A stretch of DNA of 11,769 bases, taken from the NCBI GenBank assembly GCA_938045435.1, contig CALIBA010000061.1:1-11769 (forward strand). Direction: 5' to 3'. The position numbers and the translations under genes were made by a program. Positions 1-7,297 of the stretch are shown in pieces. Position 1 is the first letter of the stretch. Every line of letters starts with the position of its first letter. The notes beneath the pieces are model-generated. The model worked only from the letters and a program-made list of their open reading frames with translations. It had not been told where the DNA came from and ran no database searches. Source of the DNA: an uncultured Selenomonas sp. GTDB lineage: Bacteria > Bacillota > Negativicutes > Selenomonadales > Selenomonadaceae.

Positions 1-1345
1 GTCCTCTCACCATACAATGCAGCAGGAGGACATCAATGTACTCCTGGCAGATAAGGCGGCAGAGGGGCATGTGGTCGTGCGTCTAAAGGGCGGCGACCCC
101 TTTGTATTTGGCCGTGGCGGAGAGGAGGCGCTTGTTCTTGCCAGCCGCGGCATCCCGTTTGAAGTTTTGCCGGGCGTGACATCAGCAATCAGTGTTCCCG
201 CCTATGCAGGGATTCCGGTGACGCATCGAGGTATCGCAGTTTCCTTCGCTGTTATAACCGGACATGAGGATCCAACAAAATCAGAATCACATATCTGCTG
301 GACACATCTTGCGACAGGTGTAGATACGTTAATCTTTCTCATGGGGATTGCGAATCTCCCAATCATTACACAAAAACTGATTGAAAATGGACGCTCCGCA
401 GATACCCCCGCGGCAATTATCCGATGGGGGACGCGGGCGAGTCAGGAAACTTATGTTACAACCGTAGGTGCGGCGGCAGAAATGGTGCGTCGGGAACATA
501 TTTCTCCGCCTGCCATCTTCATCGTGGGCGAAGTAGTGAAGTTGCGCGATGAGCTTCGATGGTTCGATTCTATCAAAATGCGTCCGCTTTTCGGAAAGCG
601 TATCCTCATCACACGAGCACGAGCGCAGGCTTCGGCACTGACTGAAAAACTTACAGCACTGGGTGCATTTTGTATCGAGGCTCCTGTGATACGAATCATC
701 CCGCCCGCCGATAACTATGCGGCGCTCGATGCAGCAATCTCAGACATCAATTCCTATCATTGGCTTATTTTTACAAGTGTAAATGGCGTGACACATTTCT
801 TTAGACGTTTGACTGCGGCGGGAAAGGACACACGTGCTCTTGGTTATGCGAAGGTTGCTGCCATCGGATCGGCAACGGCAGTTGCCCTACGCTCCTTTGG
901 GGTGCAGGCAGATCTTGTGCCTGGAGAATTTCGTGCCGAGGCGGTTGCTGAGGAAATACAACCGCTTCTTCCGTCACGTGCACGCATTCTTTTGGCGCGG
1001 GCGCATGAGGCACGTGATGTGCTCCCGGAACGTTTGCGTGCATATGGCGCAGCGGTCGATGTTGTCTCTGCTTATGAAACTGTTTCAGAATGCAGTGATG
1101 GCGAAAAAATTGCAGAACGCCTCATGAATGGAGAAATCGATCTTGTGACATTTACAAGCTCCTCCACGGTCAAAAATCTCGTCAATATACTCGGTAATAT
1201 TACACCGCTTCAGCAGACAAAACTCGCCTGTATTGGCCCTGTTACTGCCGATACGGTGCAGTCATTTGCACTGGAACCCCATATCATAGCAGATACATAT
1301 ACGATTGATGGATTGGTGGAGTGCATAAAGGAGTATTTTCAATGA
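1..1345 (+). CDS. cobA/hemD: Uroporphyrinogen-III C-methyltransferase / uroporphyrinogen-III synthase fusion (5' partial)
   Basis: Bifunctional cytoplasmic tetrapyrrole enzyme. The CobA half methylates uroporphyrinogen III with SAM to precorrin-2 (siroheme/B12 branch); the HemD half closes hydroxymethylbilane into uroporphyrinogen III. The gene runs in from upstream: the frame is open from base 2, and the ATG at 17 is internal because the residues before it (SSHHTMQQEDIN) already align with the family. About 65 N-terminal residues, including the first SAM-binding glycine motif, lie outside. CobA signatures are GGDPFVFGRGGEE (from base 89), PGVTSA, IPVTHRG, FLMG and the closing IFIVGEVV. HemD begins near base 590 (GKRILITRAR) and shows FTSVNGV, TFTSSSTV and IGPVTADT. 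HemD is poorly conserved in general, but these motifs and the fusion order make the call firm. The TGA overlaps the hemB ATG (ATGA), implying translational coupling. CobA-HemD fusions are well known in Firmicutes. Confidence 0.95.
   Translation, partial: SSHHTMQQEDINVLLADKAAEGHVVVRLKGGDPFVFGRGGEEALVLASRGIPFEVLPGVTSAISVPAYAGIPVTHRGIAVSFAVITGHEDPTKSESHICWTHLATGVDTLIFLMGIANLPIITQKLIENGRSADTPAAIIRWGTRASQETYVTTVGAAAEMVRREHISPPAIFIVGEVVKLRDELRWFDSIKMRPLFGKRILITRARAQASALTEKLTALGAFCIEAPVIRIIPPADNYAALDAAISDINSYHWLIFTSVNGVTHFFRRLTAAGKDTRALGYAKVAAIGSATAVALRSFGVQADLVPGEFRAEAVAEEIQPLLPSRARILLARAHEARDVLPERLRAYGAAVDVVSAYETVSECSDGEKIAERLMNGEIDLVTFTSSSTVKNLVNILGNITPLQQTKLACIGPVTADTVQSFALEPHIIADTYTIDGLVECIKEYFQ
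1328..1333 (+). promoter_or_regulatory. Shine-Dalgarno site fixing the hemB start
   Basis: AAGGAG lies 8 bases before the ATG at 1342, inside the last codons of the HemD part. It supports the ATG at 1342 over an in-frame GTG at 1321, which has no comparable site and would add seven non-homologous residues. Confidence 0.8.
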
Positions 1346-2313
1346 ATATGACACTGCGGCCACGTCGTCTGCGTATATCTTCCGGCATGCGTGATCTGGT
1401 TCGTGAGACGGAGCTTTCTCCACGGGATTTTGTCTATCCGATCTTTGTTGTCCCCGGTGTTCACGTGAGAGAAGAGATTCCAAGTATGCCGGGGTGCTTT
1501 CACTATTCTGTCGATCACGTAGCAGAGGTTGCCCGTGCGATTGCAGCACATGGGATTCCTGCGGTTGAGGTATTTGGTCTGCCGGAATATAAAGATAACA
1601 TTGGGTCGAGTGCATGGGATATGAAAAGCCCCGTGCAAAGGGCGATTTCCATGATTAAGGAGACCGTTCCAGAACTGCTCATCGTCGGTGATGTCTGTCT
1701 TTGTCAGTACACGAGCCATGGACACTGCGGCGAGCTGCGCGGTCAGTATGTGGATAATGACGCGACACTCCCGCATCTCGTGAAAACGGCGGTCAGTCAA
1801 GCGCGTGCAGGTGCGGATATTGTCGCGCCGTCAGACATGATGGATGGACGTGTTGCGGCCATCCGCGCGGGTCTTGATGAAAATGGTTTTGTCCATACAA
1901 GCATTATGAGCTATGCCGTTAAGTATGCTTCAGGTTACTACGGTCCCTTTCGTGATGCGGCTGACAGTACGCCGTCCTTTGGTGACCGAAGGCAATACCA
2001 GATGGATCCTGCGAATGTGCGTGAAGCGTTAAAGGAAGCGCGTCTTGATTGTGAGGAGGGCGCAGACATCATTATGGTGAAGCCCGCGCTTTCCTATTTG
2101 GATGTTGTACGGCAGGTATATGAGCAAACAGATCGTCCAATTGCAGTCTATAATGTCAGCGGTGAATATGCAATGGTGAAAGCGGCTGCGGCAAATGGAT
2201 GGATTGATGAGAAACGAATTGTTTTGGAGACGCTAACGAGCATGAAGCGCGCGGGTGCAAAGATCATCATTACATATCATGCAATGGATGCTGCTGCATG
2301 GCTCAATGTGTGA
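1342..2313 (+). CDS. hemB: Porphobilinogen synthase (delta-aminolevulinic acid dehydratase), zinc type
   Basis: Condenses two 5-aminolevulinate molecules to porphobilinogen, the committed monopyrrole of heme, siroheme and cobalamin synthesis; cytoplasmic, normally octameric. The product is 323 aa, the usual length. The N-terminus has the family's RPRRLR and PIFV. The metal site CLCQYTSHGHC carries three cysteines, C119, C121 and C129, so this is the zinc-dependent form rather than the aspartate-rich magnesium form. The two Schiff-base lysines are at K194 (SYAVKYAS, before YGPFRDA) and K247 (IMVKPA), matching the classical K195/K247 pair. APSDMMDGR is also present. The start at 1342 overlaps the upstream stop by four bases, and hemL begins 14 bases downstream, so all three hem genes should share one transcript. 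Confidence 0.98.
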   Translation: MNMTLRPRRLRISSGMRDLVRETELSPRDFVYPIFVVPGVHVREEIPSMPGCFHYSVDHVAEVARAIAAHGIPAVEVFGLPEYKDNIGSSAWDMKSPVQRAISMIKETVPELLIVGDVCLCQYTSHGHCGELRGQYVDNDATLPHLVKTAVSQARAGADIVAPSDMMDGRVAAIRAGLDENGFVHTSIMSYAVKYASGYYGPFRDAADSTPSFGDRRQYQMDPANVREALKEARLDCEEGADIIMVKPALSYLDVVRQVYEQTDRPIAVYNVSGEYAMVKAAAANGWIDEKRIVLETLTSMKRAGAKIIITYHAMDAAAWLNV

Positions 2314-2327
2314 GGAGAAAAGACGTA

Positions 2328-3647
2328 ATGCGGAATACAGAAAAATCGAGAGCGGCCTTTCAAGAGGCGAAACAGTATATGCCTGGTGGGGTCAACAGTC
2401 CCGTCCGCTCTTTTGCAAATGTTGGTGGAAACCCGCTTTTTATCGATCATGCTGTGGGGGATAAAATCTATGATATTGATGGAAACGAATACATTGACTA
2501 TGTAGGCTCGTGGGGGCCTATGATCGTTGGTCATGCCCATCCGCAGGTCGTTACCGCACTGCATAGTGCCGTGACAAGAGGAACGAGCTATGGGGCACCA
2601 ACGCTTTTGGAGACGGAACTTGCAAAGCTTGTACAGGAGGTCTATCCGTCCATTGAGGTCATTCGTATGGTGAACTCAGGGACGGAGGCGACGATGAGTG
2701 CGCTTCGTCTCGCGCGTGGTTATACAGGGCGCGACAAAATTGTAAAATTTATTGGCTGTTATCATGGACACAGTGACAGCCTGCTCGTCAGTGCCGGTTC
2801 TGGAATGGCAACATTTGGTGTGCCCAGTTCGCCGGGGGTAACGGGTGGAACTGCTGCTGATACGATTGCCGTGCCTTATAATGATGTGTCTGCCATCCGC
2901 AGCGTGATGGAAAGGGATGGAGAACAGATTGCAGCCATTATCGTAGAGCCGGTTGCGGGGAATATGGGACTTGTGCTGCCGCGTCAAGGCTATCTTTCGC
3001 TCCTGCGGGAACTGACAGAGCGCTGCGGCGCACTGCTGATTTTTGACGAAGTGATGTGTGGTTTTCGCGCGTCATTGGGCGGGGCACAGGCGGCCTATGG
3101 CATACGTCCCGATCTTACTTGTCTGGGCAAGATCATCGGCGGTGGACTGCCTGTTGCAGCCTATGGCGGGCGGCGTGAGATTATGGAGTGCATATCGCCG
3201 GCGGGGCCTGTTTACCAAGCTGGCACGCTTTCAGGGAATCCGCTTGCGATGACGGCGGGGATCGAGACGCTTAAAATTATCACGGCAGAGCCAGAGGAAG
3301 GCAAAGCAGATTACAGCAGAGAACTGACGATTAAGACAAAGAAGCTGCTCCTTGGTTGGCAGCAGGCTGCAAAGGATGTTGGCGTTTCTATTTGTGCACA
3401 TCAAGCAGGTTCTATGTTTGGCATTTTCTTTACAGACCGAGAAGTATATAATTATGATGATGCCGCAGCGGCCGATCAAGATGCGTTCCGCATCTGGTTT
3501 GAAACAATGCTGGCAGAGGGCGTTTATCTTGCGCCATCTCAGTTTGAGACAGTGTTTATGTCAGGGGCACATACGGAGAAAGATATTGATCGTACGATTA
3601 TTGCTTCGGAAAAAGGCTTTGCTGCTGTGAAAAAGTATAGAACTTAA
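2328..3647 (+). CDS. hemL: Glutamate-1-semialdehyde 2,1-aminomutase
   Basis: PLP-dependent cytoplasmic enzyme that converts glutamate-1-semialdehyde to 5-aminolevulinate, the last step of the C5 (tRNA-Glu) route; its product is the substrate of HemB. The product is 439 aa, close to the normal 425-435. The N-terminus reads AKQYMPGGVNSPVR as in the family. Further motifs are NSGTEATMSALRLAR, CYHGHSDS, the PLP-contacting FDEVMCGFR (D240) and the Schiff-base lysine K268 in LGKIIGGGLPV. The C-terminal part has GVYLAPSQFE and AHTEKDIDRT. The ATG at 2328 is chosen because GAGGAG (2312-2317) sits 10 bases before it and homology begins there; an in-frame ATG at 2298 lies inside hemB. HemL is the last gene of the hem operon, and a terminator follows. 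Its presence implies ALA is made from glutamyl-tRNA, so hemA should lie nearby. Confidence 0.98.
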   Translation: MRNTEKSRAAFQEAKQYMPGGVNSPVRSFANVGGNPLFIDHAVGDKIYDIDGNEYIDYVGSWGPMIVGHAHPQVVTALHSAVTRGTSYGAPTLLETELAKLVQEVYPSIEVIRMVNSGTEATMSALRLARGYTGRDKIVKFIGCYHGHSDSLLVSAGSGMATFGVPSSPGVTGGTAADTIAVPYNDVSAIRSVMERDGEQIAAIIVEPVAGNMGLVLPRQGYLSLLRELTERCGALLIFDEVMCGFRASLGGAQAAYGIRPDLTCLGKIIGGGLPVAAYGGRREIMECISPAGPVYQAGTLSGNPLAMTAGIETLKIITAEPEEGKADYSRELTIKTKKLLLGWQQAAKDVGVSICAHQAGSMFGIFFTDREVYNYDDAAAADQDAFRIWFETMLAEGVYLAPSQFETVFMSGAHTEKDIDRTIIASEKGFAAVKKYRT

Positions 3648-3696
3648 AAGTTCATGGGTTCACTGGCGCTGACTCTTTTATCTTAAAAATAGCACA

Positions 3697-3729
3697 TGCT
3701 CATTGCACCATCAGCAATGGGCAGTTTTT
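3697..3729 (+). terminator. Intrinsic terminator of the hem operon
   Basis: A 10-bp stem, TGCTCATTGC (3697-3706) with GCAATGGGCA (3714-3723), containing one G-U pair, closes a 7-base loop. A T-run follows at 3725-3729, then a G and four more Ts. It starts about 50 bases after the hemL stop. The rest of the 209-base gap holds the next promoter and no gene that I can support. Confidence 0.85.
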
Positions 3730-3778
3730 GTTTTGGCTGATTTGGTTTTTCACGAGAATATACGCGCTATCCTTGTCG

Positions 3779-3807
3779 TTGTAAGGGCTTTTGGAATGTG
3801 TTATAAT
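3779..3807 (+). promoter_or_regulatory. Extended -10 promoter for the DUF512-der-plsY unit
   Basis: A perfect -10 TATAAT (3802-3807) is preceded by the extended element TG at 3799-3800. A -35 TTGTAA (3779-3784, 4 of 6 matches) lies 17 bases upstream. Transcription would start near 3814, leaving a leader of about 43 bases. The site follows the hem terminator directly. It is a prediction from consensus only. Confidence 0.7.
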
Positions 3808-3856
3808 TTCTTATCTTTTACTTATATATGCAGCTTTGCAGAGAGGAGGGGGGATT

Positions 3857-5257
3857 ATGGAAAAGATCTATCCGGGGATTATTTTACGAGTATTACCGGG
3901 GAGTATCGCAGAAGAGCTGGAACTTATGGCAGGAGATAAGATCCTGACCATTAATGGAGCGCCGCTGCGTGATATTATTGATTTTAGTTTTGCTATGGCA
4001 GAGGAAGAAATCGAACTTCTTGTAGAACATGTGGACGGTACGCAGGAGCTCATCGCTTTTGATAAAGATTATGATGAAGATTTTGGTGTAGAATTCGAGC
4101 ATGCTGTTTTTGACGGGATACGCGAATGCGCCAATCATTGTTATTTTTGTTTTGTGGATATGATTGCGCCGGATATGCGTAACAGTTTGTCTGTGAAGGA
4201 TGATGATTATCGGCTTTCTTTTCTCTATGGAAATTTTGTAACGCTTACAAATATGTCAGACAGAGATTTTGAACGTATTCGGCGCCTTCATCTATCGCCC
4301 CTCTACGTTTCTGTTCAGTGTACAAATCCTATTCTTCGTGCAGAGATTTTACGCTATAAAGGAGCAGGAGATATTCTGGGACAACTTCGGAGGCTGGAGG
4401 ACGCCGGCGCAGACTACCATACGCAAGTCGTTCTTTGCTATGGACTTAATGATGGTGAGGAACTGGAACGAACGATTCGTGATATTACGAATCGCCGTCC
4501 ACATGCGCTTTCTCTTGCTATTGTTCCAGTGGGATTGACAAAACATCGCAGCGATCCGTTTCCGCTGATTCAGTTTGATCGTGCGGGTGCAGTAGCGGTG
4601 ATTGATCAGGTAGAATCTTGGCAAAAACGTATTCGTGCGGAGGAAGGGCGTACATTTATCTACTTAGGAGATGAATTTTATTTTCTCGCTGGACGTGAAG
4701 TTCCACGGGCTGAGATGTATGATGGATTTCCACAGCTCGATAACGGGATTGGGCTTACCCGTAATTTTATAGAAGAATGGAACAGGTGCAGGGAAGAACT
4801 TCCTATGCCATGCGAAAAACCGATGCTTTACGTTATGAGCGGTACGGCAATCGCCCCTGTTATGGAGCAGCTGGCACGTGAACTCGATCCCTCTGCAGAG
4901 CATATTTTTGTGCTTCCGGTTGAGAATCGTCATTTTGGAGCAACCGTTAATGTATCTGGTCTTTTGACTGGACATGATCTCATTGAGGCGCTGCGTCCGG
5001 CAGAACAGCAGGTTGACGGAGTGCTTATTCCAGCTGCGGCGCTGCGTGAGGGGGAGGATATATTTCTAGATGATATATCTCTTGATGATCTGCGTCAGAA
5101 TTTCCCTCATTTACGTATTGAACCCGTTGCTACCGGGGCGGATTATCGAGAAGCACTTACGCAGTGGGACAACTATCATCGTGAACGCGCAAGCGGGGGT
5201 TATACATGGCAGAGCAATGCCGGATATACGAAACCTGCTGCAGGAAGTCAGCGGTAA
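3857..5257 (+). CDS. PDZ / radical-SAM / DUF512 family protein of unknown function
   Basis: The reaction is not known. The 466-aa product has three parts. Residues 1-75 form a PDZ-like segment (GSIAEELELMAGDKILTINGAPL). Next comes an iron-sulfur core with C91-x3-C95-x2-C98 in CANHCYFC, the radical-SAM 4Fe-4S signature; the flanking DDDYRLSFLYGNFVTLTN and LSPLYVSV are typical of the DUF512 family. The C-terminal DUF512 region holds GLNDGEEL, YLGDEFY, DNGIGLTR and VENRHFGATVNVSGLLTG. There is no signal peptide or membrane segment, so it is probably cytoplasmic. The ATG at 3857 is chosen because AGGAGG (3844-3849) lies 7 bases before it; an upstream in-frame TTG at 3791 would overlap the -10 box. 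The gene sits 31 bases before der, an arrangement I recall as recurrent in Firmicutes, which hints at a role near ribosome or RNA metabolism, but this is inference. The cyanobacterial relatives are also uncharacterised. Confidence 0.9.
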   Translation: MEKIYPGIILRVLPGSIAEELELMAGDKILTINGAPLRDIIDFSFAMAEEEIELLVEHVDGTQELIAFDKDYDEDFGVEFEHAVFDGIRECANHCYFCFVDMIAPDMRNSLSVKDDDYRLSFLYGNFVTLTNMSDRDFERIRRLHLSPLYVSVQCTNPILRAEILRYKGAGDILGQLRRLEDAGADYHTQVVLCYGLNDGEELERTIRDITNRRPHALSLAIVPVGLTKHRSDPFPLIQFDRAGAVAVIDQVESWQKRIRAEEGRTFIYLGDEFYFLAGREVPRAEMYDGFPQLDNGIGLTRNFIEEWNRCREELPMPCEKPMLYVMSGTAIAPVMEQLARELDPSAEHIFVLPVENRHFGATVNVSGLLTGHDLIEALRPAEQQVDGVLIPAAALREGEDIFLDDISLDDLRQNFPHLRIEPVATGADYREALTQWDNYHRERASGGYTWQSNAGYTKPAAGSQR

Positions 5258-5288
5258 ATACAGCTGGTTTTAGAAGGAAGTAAACGAC

Positions 5289-6614
5289 ATGAGTAAACCT
5301 ATTGTTGCTGTGGTTGGACGTCCCAATGTCGGCAAGTCCACACTGTTCAATCAAATTGGAAAAAAGCGTGTCTCTATTGTAGATGATATGCCGGGCGTGA
5401 CGCGTGATCGTATCTATATGGATGCGGAATGGCTCAACCATGAATTCACCATCATTGATACGGGTGGGATTGAGTTCGATGAAAGTGATCATATTTTGCG
5501 CTCCATGCGAAATCAAGCAGAACTCGCCATGGAAGAAGCAGATGTGATTTTATTTCTTGTTGATGGGCGTGCAGGTCTTACAGCTGCTGATGAGGAAGTC
5601 GGACGTTTGCTGCGCCGAACAGAAAAGCCTGTTGTCCTAGGCGTCAATAAAATTGATAGCTTTGAGCGGGAATCTTTGATTTATGAGTTCTATTCGATGG
5701 GACTTGGTGATCCCATTCCAATCTCAGCCTCGAATGCGATGAATCTTGGCGATCTTCTTGATGCGCTGATTGCTGTATTTCCTAAAGCACATAAGGATGA
5801 TAAAGAGGAAGATGAAATCGCGATTGCCGTGGTTGGACGGCCTAATGTAGGGAAATCTTCTCTTGTGAACAAGCTGCTCGGCGAGGAACGTGTCATTGTC
5901 AGTGATGTTCCTGGGACGACACGGGATGCGATTGATACACATTTTACCAAAGATGGAGCTAAATACCTTCTCATTGATACGGCTGGTATGAGACGCAAGG
6001 GGAAGATCACACTTCCAGTAGAGAGGTACAGTGTCATGCGTTCGCTGCGCGCAATTGACCGCGCAGGAGTTGTACTTATGGTCATCAATGCTGCTGAGGG
6101 GATTCTTGAGCAGGATACAAAGATTGCGGGGTATGTGCACGAATCTGGCAAAGGCGTTATTATTGTCGTCAATAAATGGGATGTTTTTCCAGAGAAAAAC
6201 GATAAATCGACGCTTCGGTTTACAGATGATTTGCGTGAAAAACTTGGTTTTTTGCAGTATGCTCCTGTTCTTTACACCTCTGCACTTACAGGGCAACGCG
6301 TGGAGCGTGTCATAGAACTCATAAAATATGTCGCAGAACAGCAGTCAATGCGGATTAAGACCAGTGTGCTTAATGAGCTGATTCGTGATGCCGTGTCTGT
6401 CAATCCACCGCCGACGAAGAAGGGGAAGAAATTAAAGCTGCTCTTTGCAACACAGGTCGGAATTATTCCCCCGACCTTTATCTTCTTTGTCAATGATCCA
6501 GATCTTATGCATTTTTCCTATCTGCGCTTCCTTGAGAACCGGTTGCGTGAGAGTTTTGGATTCGAGGGAACCCCCCTTCGTTTGATTGTACGTGCGCGAA
6601 GGGAGGAGGAATGA
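5289..6614 (+). CDS. der: Ribosome biogenesis GTPase Der (EngA), double GTPase
   Basis: Essential GTPase with two tandem G domains that assists maturation of the 50S ribosomal subunit; cytoplasmic and ribosome-associated. The 441 aa is the standard length. G domain 1 has GRPNVGKST (P-loop, residues 10-18), DTGG (57-60) and NKID (120-123). G domain 2 has GRPNVGKSS (183-191), DTAGM (230-234) and NKWD (295-298). The C-terminal part is the KH-like domain, with NPPPTKKGKKLKL and ending FGFEGTPLRLIVRARR. The start is supported by an AAGGA-type site about 10 bases upstream (5274-5278) and by MSKPIVAVVGRPNVG at the N-terminus. The TGA overlaps the plsY ATG, so the two are likely translationally coupled. 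Confidence 0.99.
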   Translation: MSKPIVAVVGRPNVGKSTLFNQIGKKRVSIVDDMPGVTRDRIYMDAEWLNHEFTIIDTGGIEFDESDHILRSMRNQAELAMEEADVILFLVDGRAGLTAADEEVGRLLRRTEKPVVLGVNKIDSFERESLIYEFYSMGLGDPIPISASNAMNLGDLLDALIAVFPKAHKDDKEEDEIAIAVVGRPNVGKSSLVNKLLGEERVIVSDVPGTTRDAIDTHFTKDGAKYLLIDTAGMRRKGKITLPVERYSVMRSLRAIDRAGVVLMVINAAEGILEQDTKIAGYVHESGKGVIIVVNKWDVFPEKNDKSTLRFTDDLREKLGFLQYAPVLYTSALTGQRVERVIELIKYVAEQQSMRIKTSVLNELIRDAVSVNPPPTKKGKKLKLLFATQVGIIPPTFIFFVNDPDLMHFSYLRFLENRLRESFGFEGTPLRLIVRARREEE

Positions 6615-7195
6615 TGATAGATTATATTTTGATAGGGGGATTATCCTATCTCATCGGTTCGATTCCCAGTGGTCTTATCCTTGGAAAACTGTTGTGGCAT
6701 ACAGATCTGCGGCAGCATGGGAGCCGTAATATCGGAGCGACAAATGCATGGCGTACGCTTGGGAAAATACCAGGGCTTCTGGTCTTTTTGGCAGATGGTT
6801 TCAAAGGTCAGGTGGGGGTTCTTCTAGGTCTTTCCATTGTGGGAACACCATGGGCCGCCGTCATCGGCGGATTATGCGCCATCGTCGGGCATAGTTTTTC
6901 TCTATTTCTGCAATTCCATGGCGGAAAAGGAGTGGCTACCTCACTTGGCGTTTTGACCATGCTCATGGGAAAAGTGACAATAGTCGTATTCCTTCTATGG
7001 CTTCTCGTTGTATATACAACACGTTATGTATCTTTAGGATCCATCCTTGCGGGATTTTTTACACCGATTTTCGCCATGGCTTTTGGTTCCCCAATGGAAT
7101 ATGTTCTCTTTAGTACTGTGGCTGCTGTTCTTGTGATTGTGCGTCATCGTGAGAATATACAGCGACTTATGAAAGGAACGGAGAATAAGATATAG
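6611..7195 (+). CDS. plsY: Glycerol-3-phosphate acyltransferase PlsY (acyl-phosphate dependent)
   Basis: Integral membrane enzyme that transfers an acyl group from acyl-phosphate to glycerol-3-phosphate, giving lysophosphatidate, the first step of phospholipid synthesis; the acyl-phosphate is made by PlsX, not seen here. The 194-aa product is strongly hydrophobic with about five membrane segments. Motifs include GSIPSGLILGK (16-26), the substrate-binding GSRNIGATNAWR (37-48), GHSFSLFLQFHGGKGVATSLG and the C-terminal RHRENIQRL. It overlaps der by four bases (ATGA). Two adjacent ATGs compete, 6611 and 6614: the purine tract GGGAGGAGGA (6601-6610) is better spaced for 6614, so the true protein may be one residue shorter. 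The pairing der-plsY is widespread in Firmicutes. Confidence 0.97.
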   Translation: MMIDYILIGGLSYLIGSIPSGLILGKLLWHTDLRQHGSRNIGATNAWRTLGKIPGLLVFLADGFKGQVGVLLGLSIVGTPWAAVIGGLCAIVGHSFSLFLQFHGGKGVATSLGVLTMLMGKVTIVVFLLWLLVVYTTRYVSLGSILAGFFTPIFAMAFGSPMEYVLFSTVAAVLVIVRHRENIQRLMKGTENKI

Positions 7196-7212
7196 AGACA
7201 GTGTTCCTTTTT
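7172..7212 (+). terminator. Possible weak terminator at the end of plsY
   Basis: AAAGGAAC (7172-7179) and GTTCCTTT (7203-7210) can form an 8-bp stem, and the Ts at 7208-7212 continue the right arm. The loop is long (23 bases) and the left arm lies in the last plsY codons, so it may be inefficient and allow readthrough into hom. No better terminator is visible between plsY and hom. Confidence 0.35.
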
Positions 7213-7214
7213 AT

Positions 7215-7243
7215 TTGGAAATGGCGCTTTGGTATGGTATACT
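7215..7243 (+). promoter_or_regulatory. Extended -10 promoter for hom-thrB
   Basis: A -10 TATACT (7238-7243) has the extended element TG at 7235-7236. A -35 TTGGAA (7215-7220, 4 of 6 matches) lies 17 bases upstream. Transcription would start near 7250, giving a T-rich leader of about 48 bases with no leader peptide, T-box or attenuator hairpin that I can see. Prediction from consensus only. Confidence 0.7.
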
Positions 7244-7297
7244 TTTTTTGTTTCATTTTTTGGCATTGTAGGGAGAAACTAGGAGGGCAGGGACACT

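Noticed and set aside
2298..2327. Upstream ATG start for hemL
   Set aside because: It sits inside hemB and adds ten residues with no family match; the ATG at 2328 has GAGGAG at good spacing.
3791..3856. Upstream TTG start for the DUF512 gene
   Set aside because: It lies before the predicted -10 box, so the codon would not be in the mRNA. The ATG at 3857 has an AGGAGG at ideal spacing and begins at the PDZ-like segment.
3703..3939. Plus-strand open frame of 78 aa between hemL and the DUF512 gene
   Set aside because: It runs through the hem terminator and the downstream promoter and ends inside the DUF512 gene in another frame. It has no good ribosome binding site.
5690..6296. Long minus-strand open frames (160 and 190 aa) opposite der
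   Set aside because: They lie wholly within der, have no recognisable motifs or plausible neighbours, and their composition is that expected of an antisense shadow of a strongly conserved GTPase gene.
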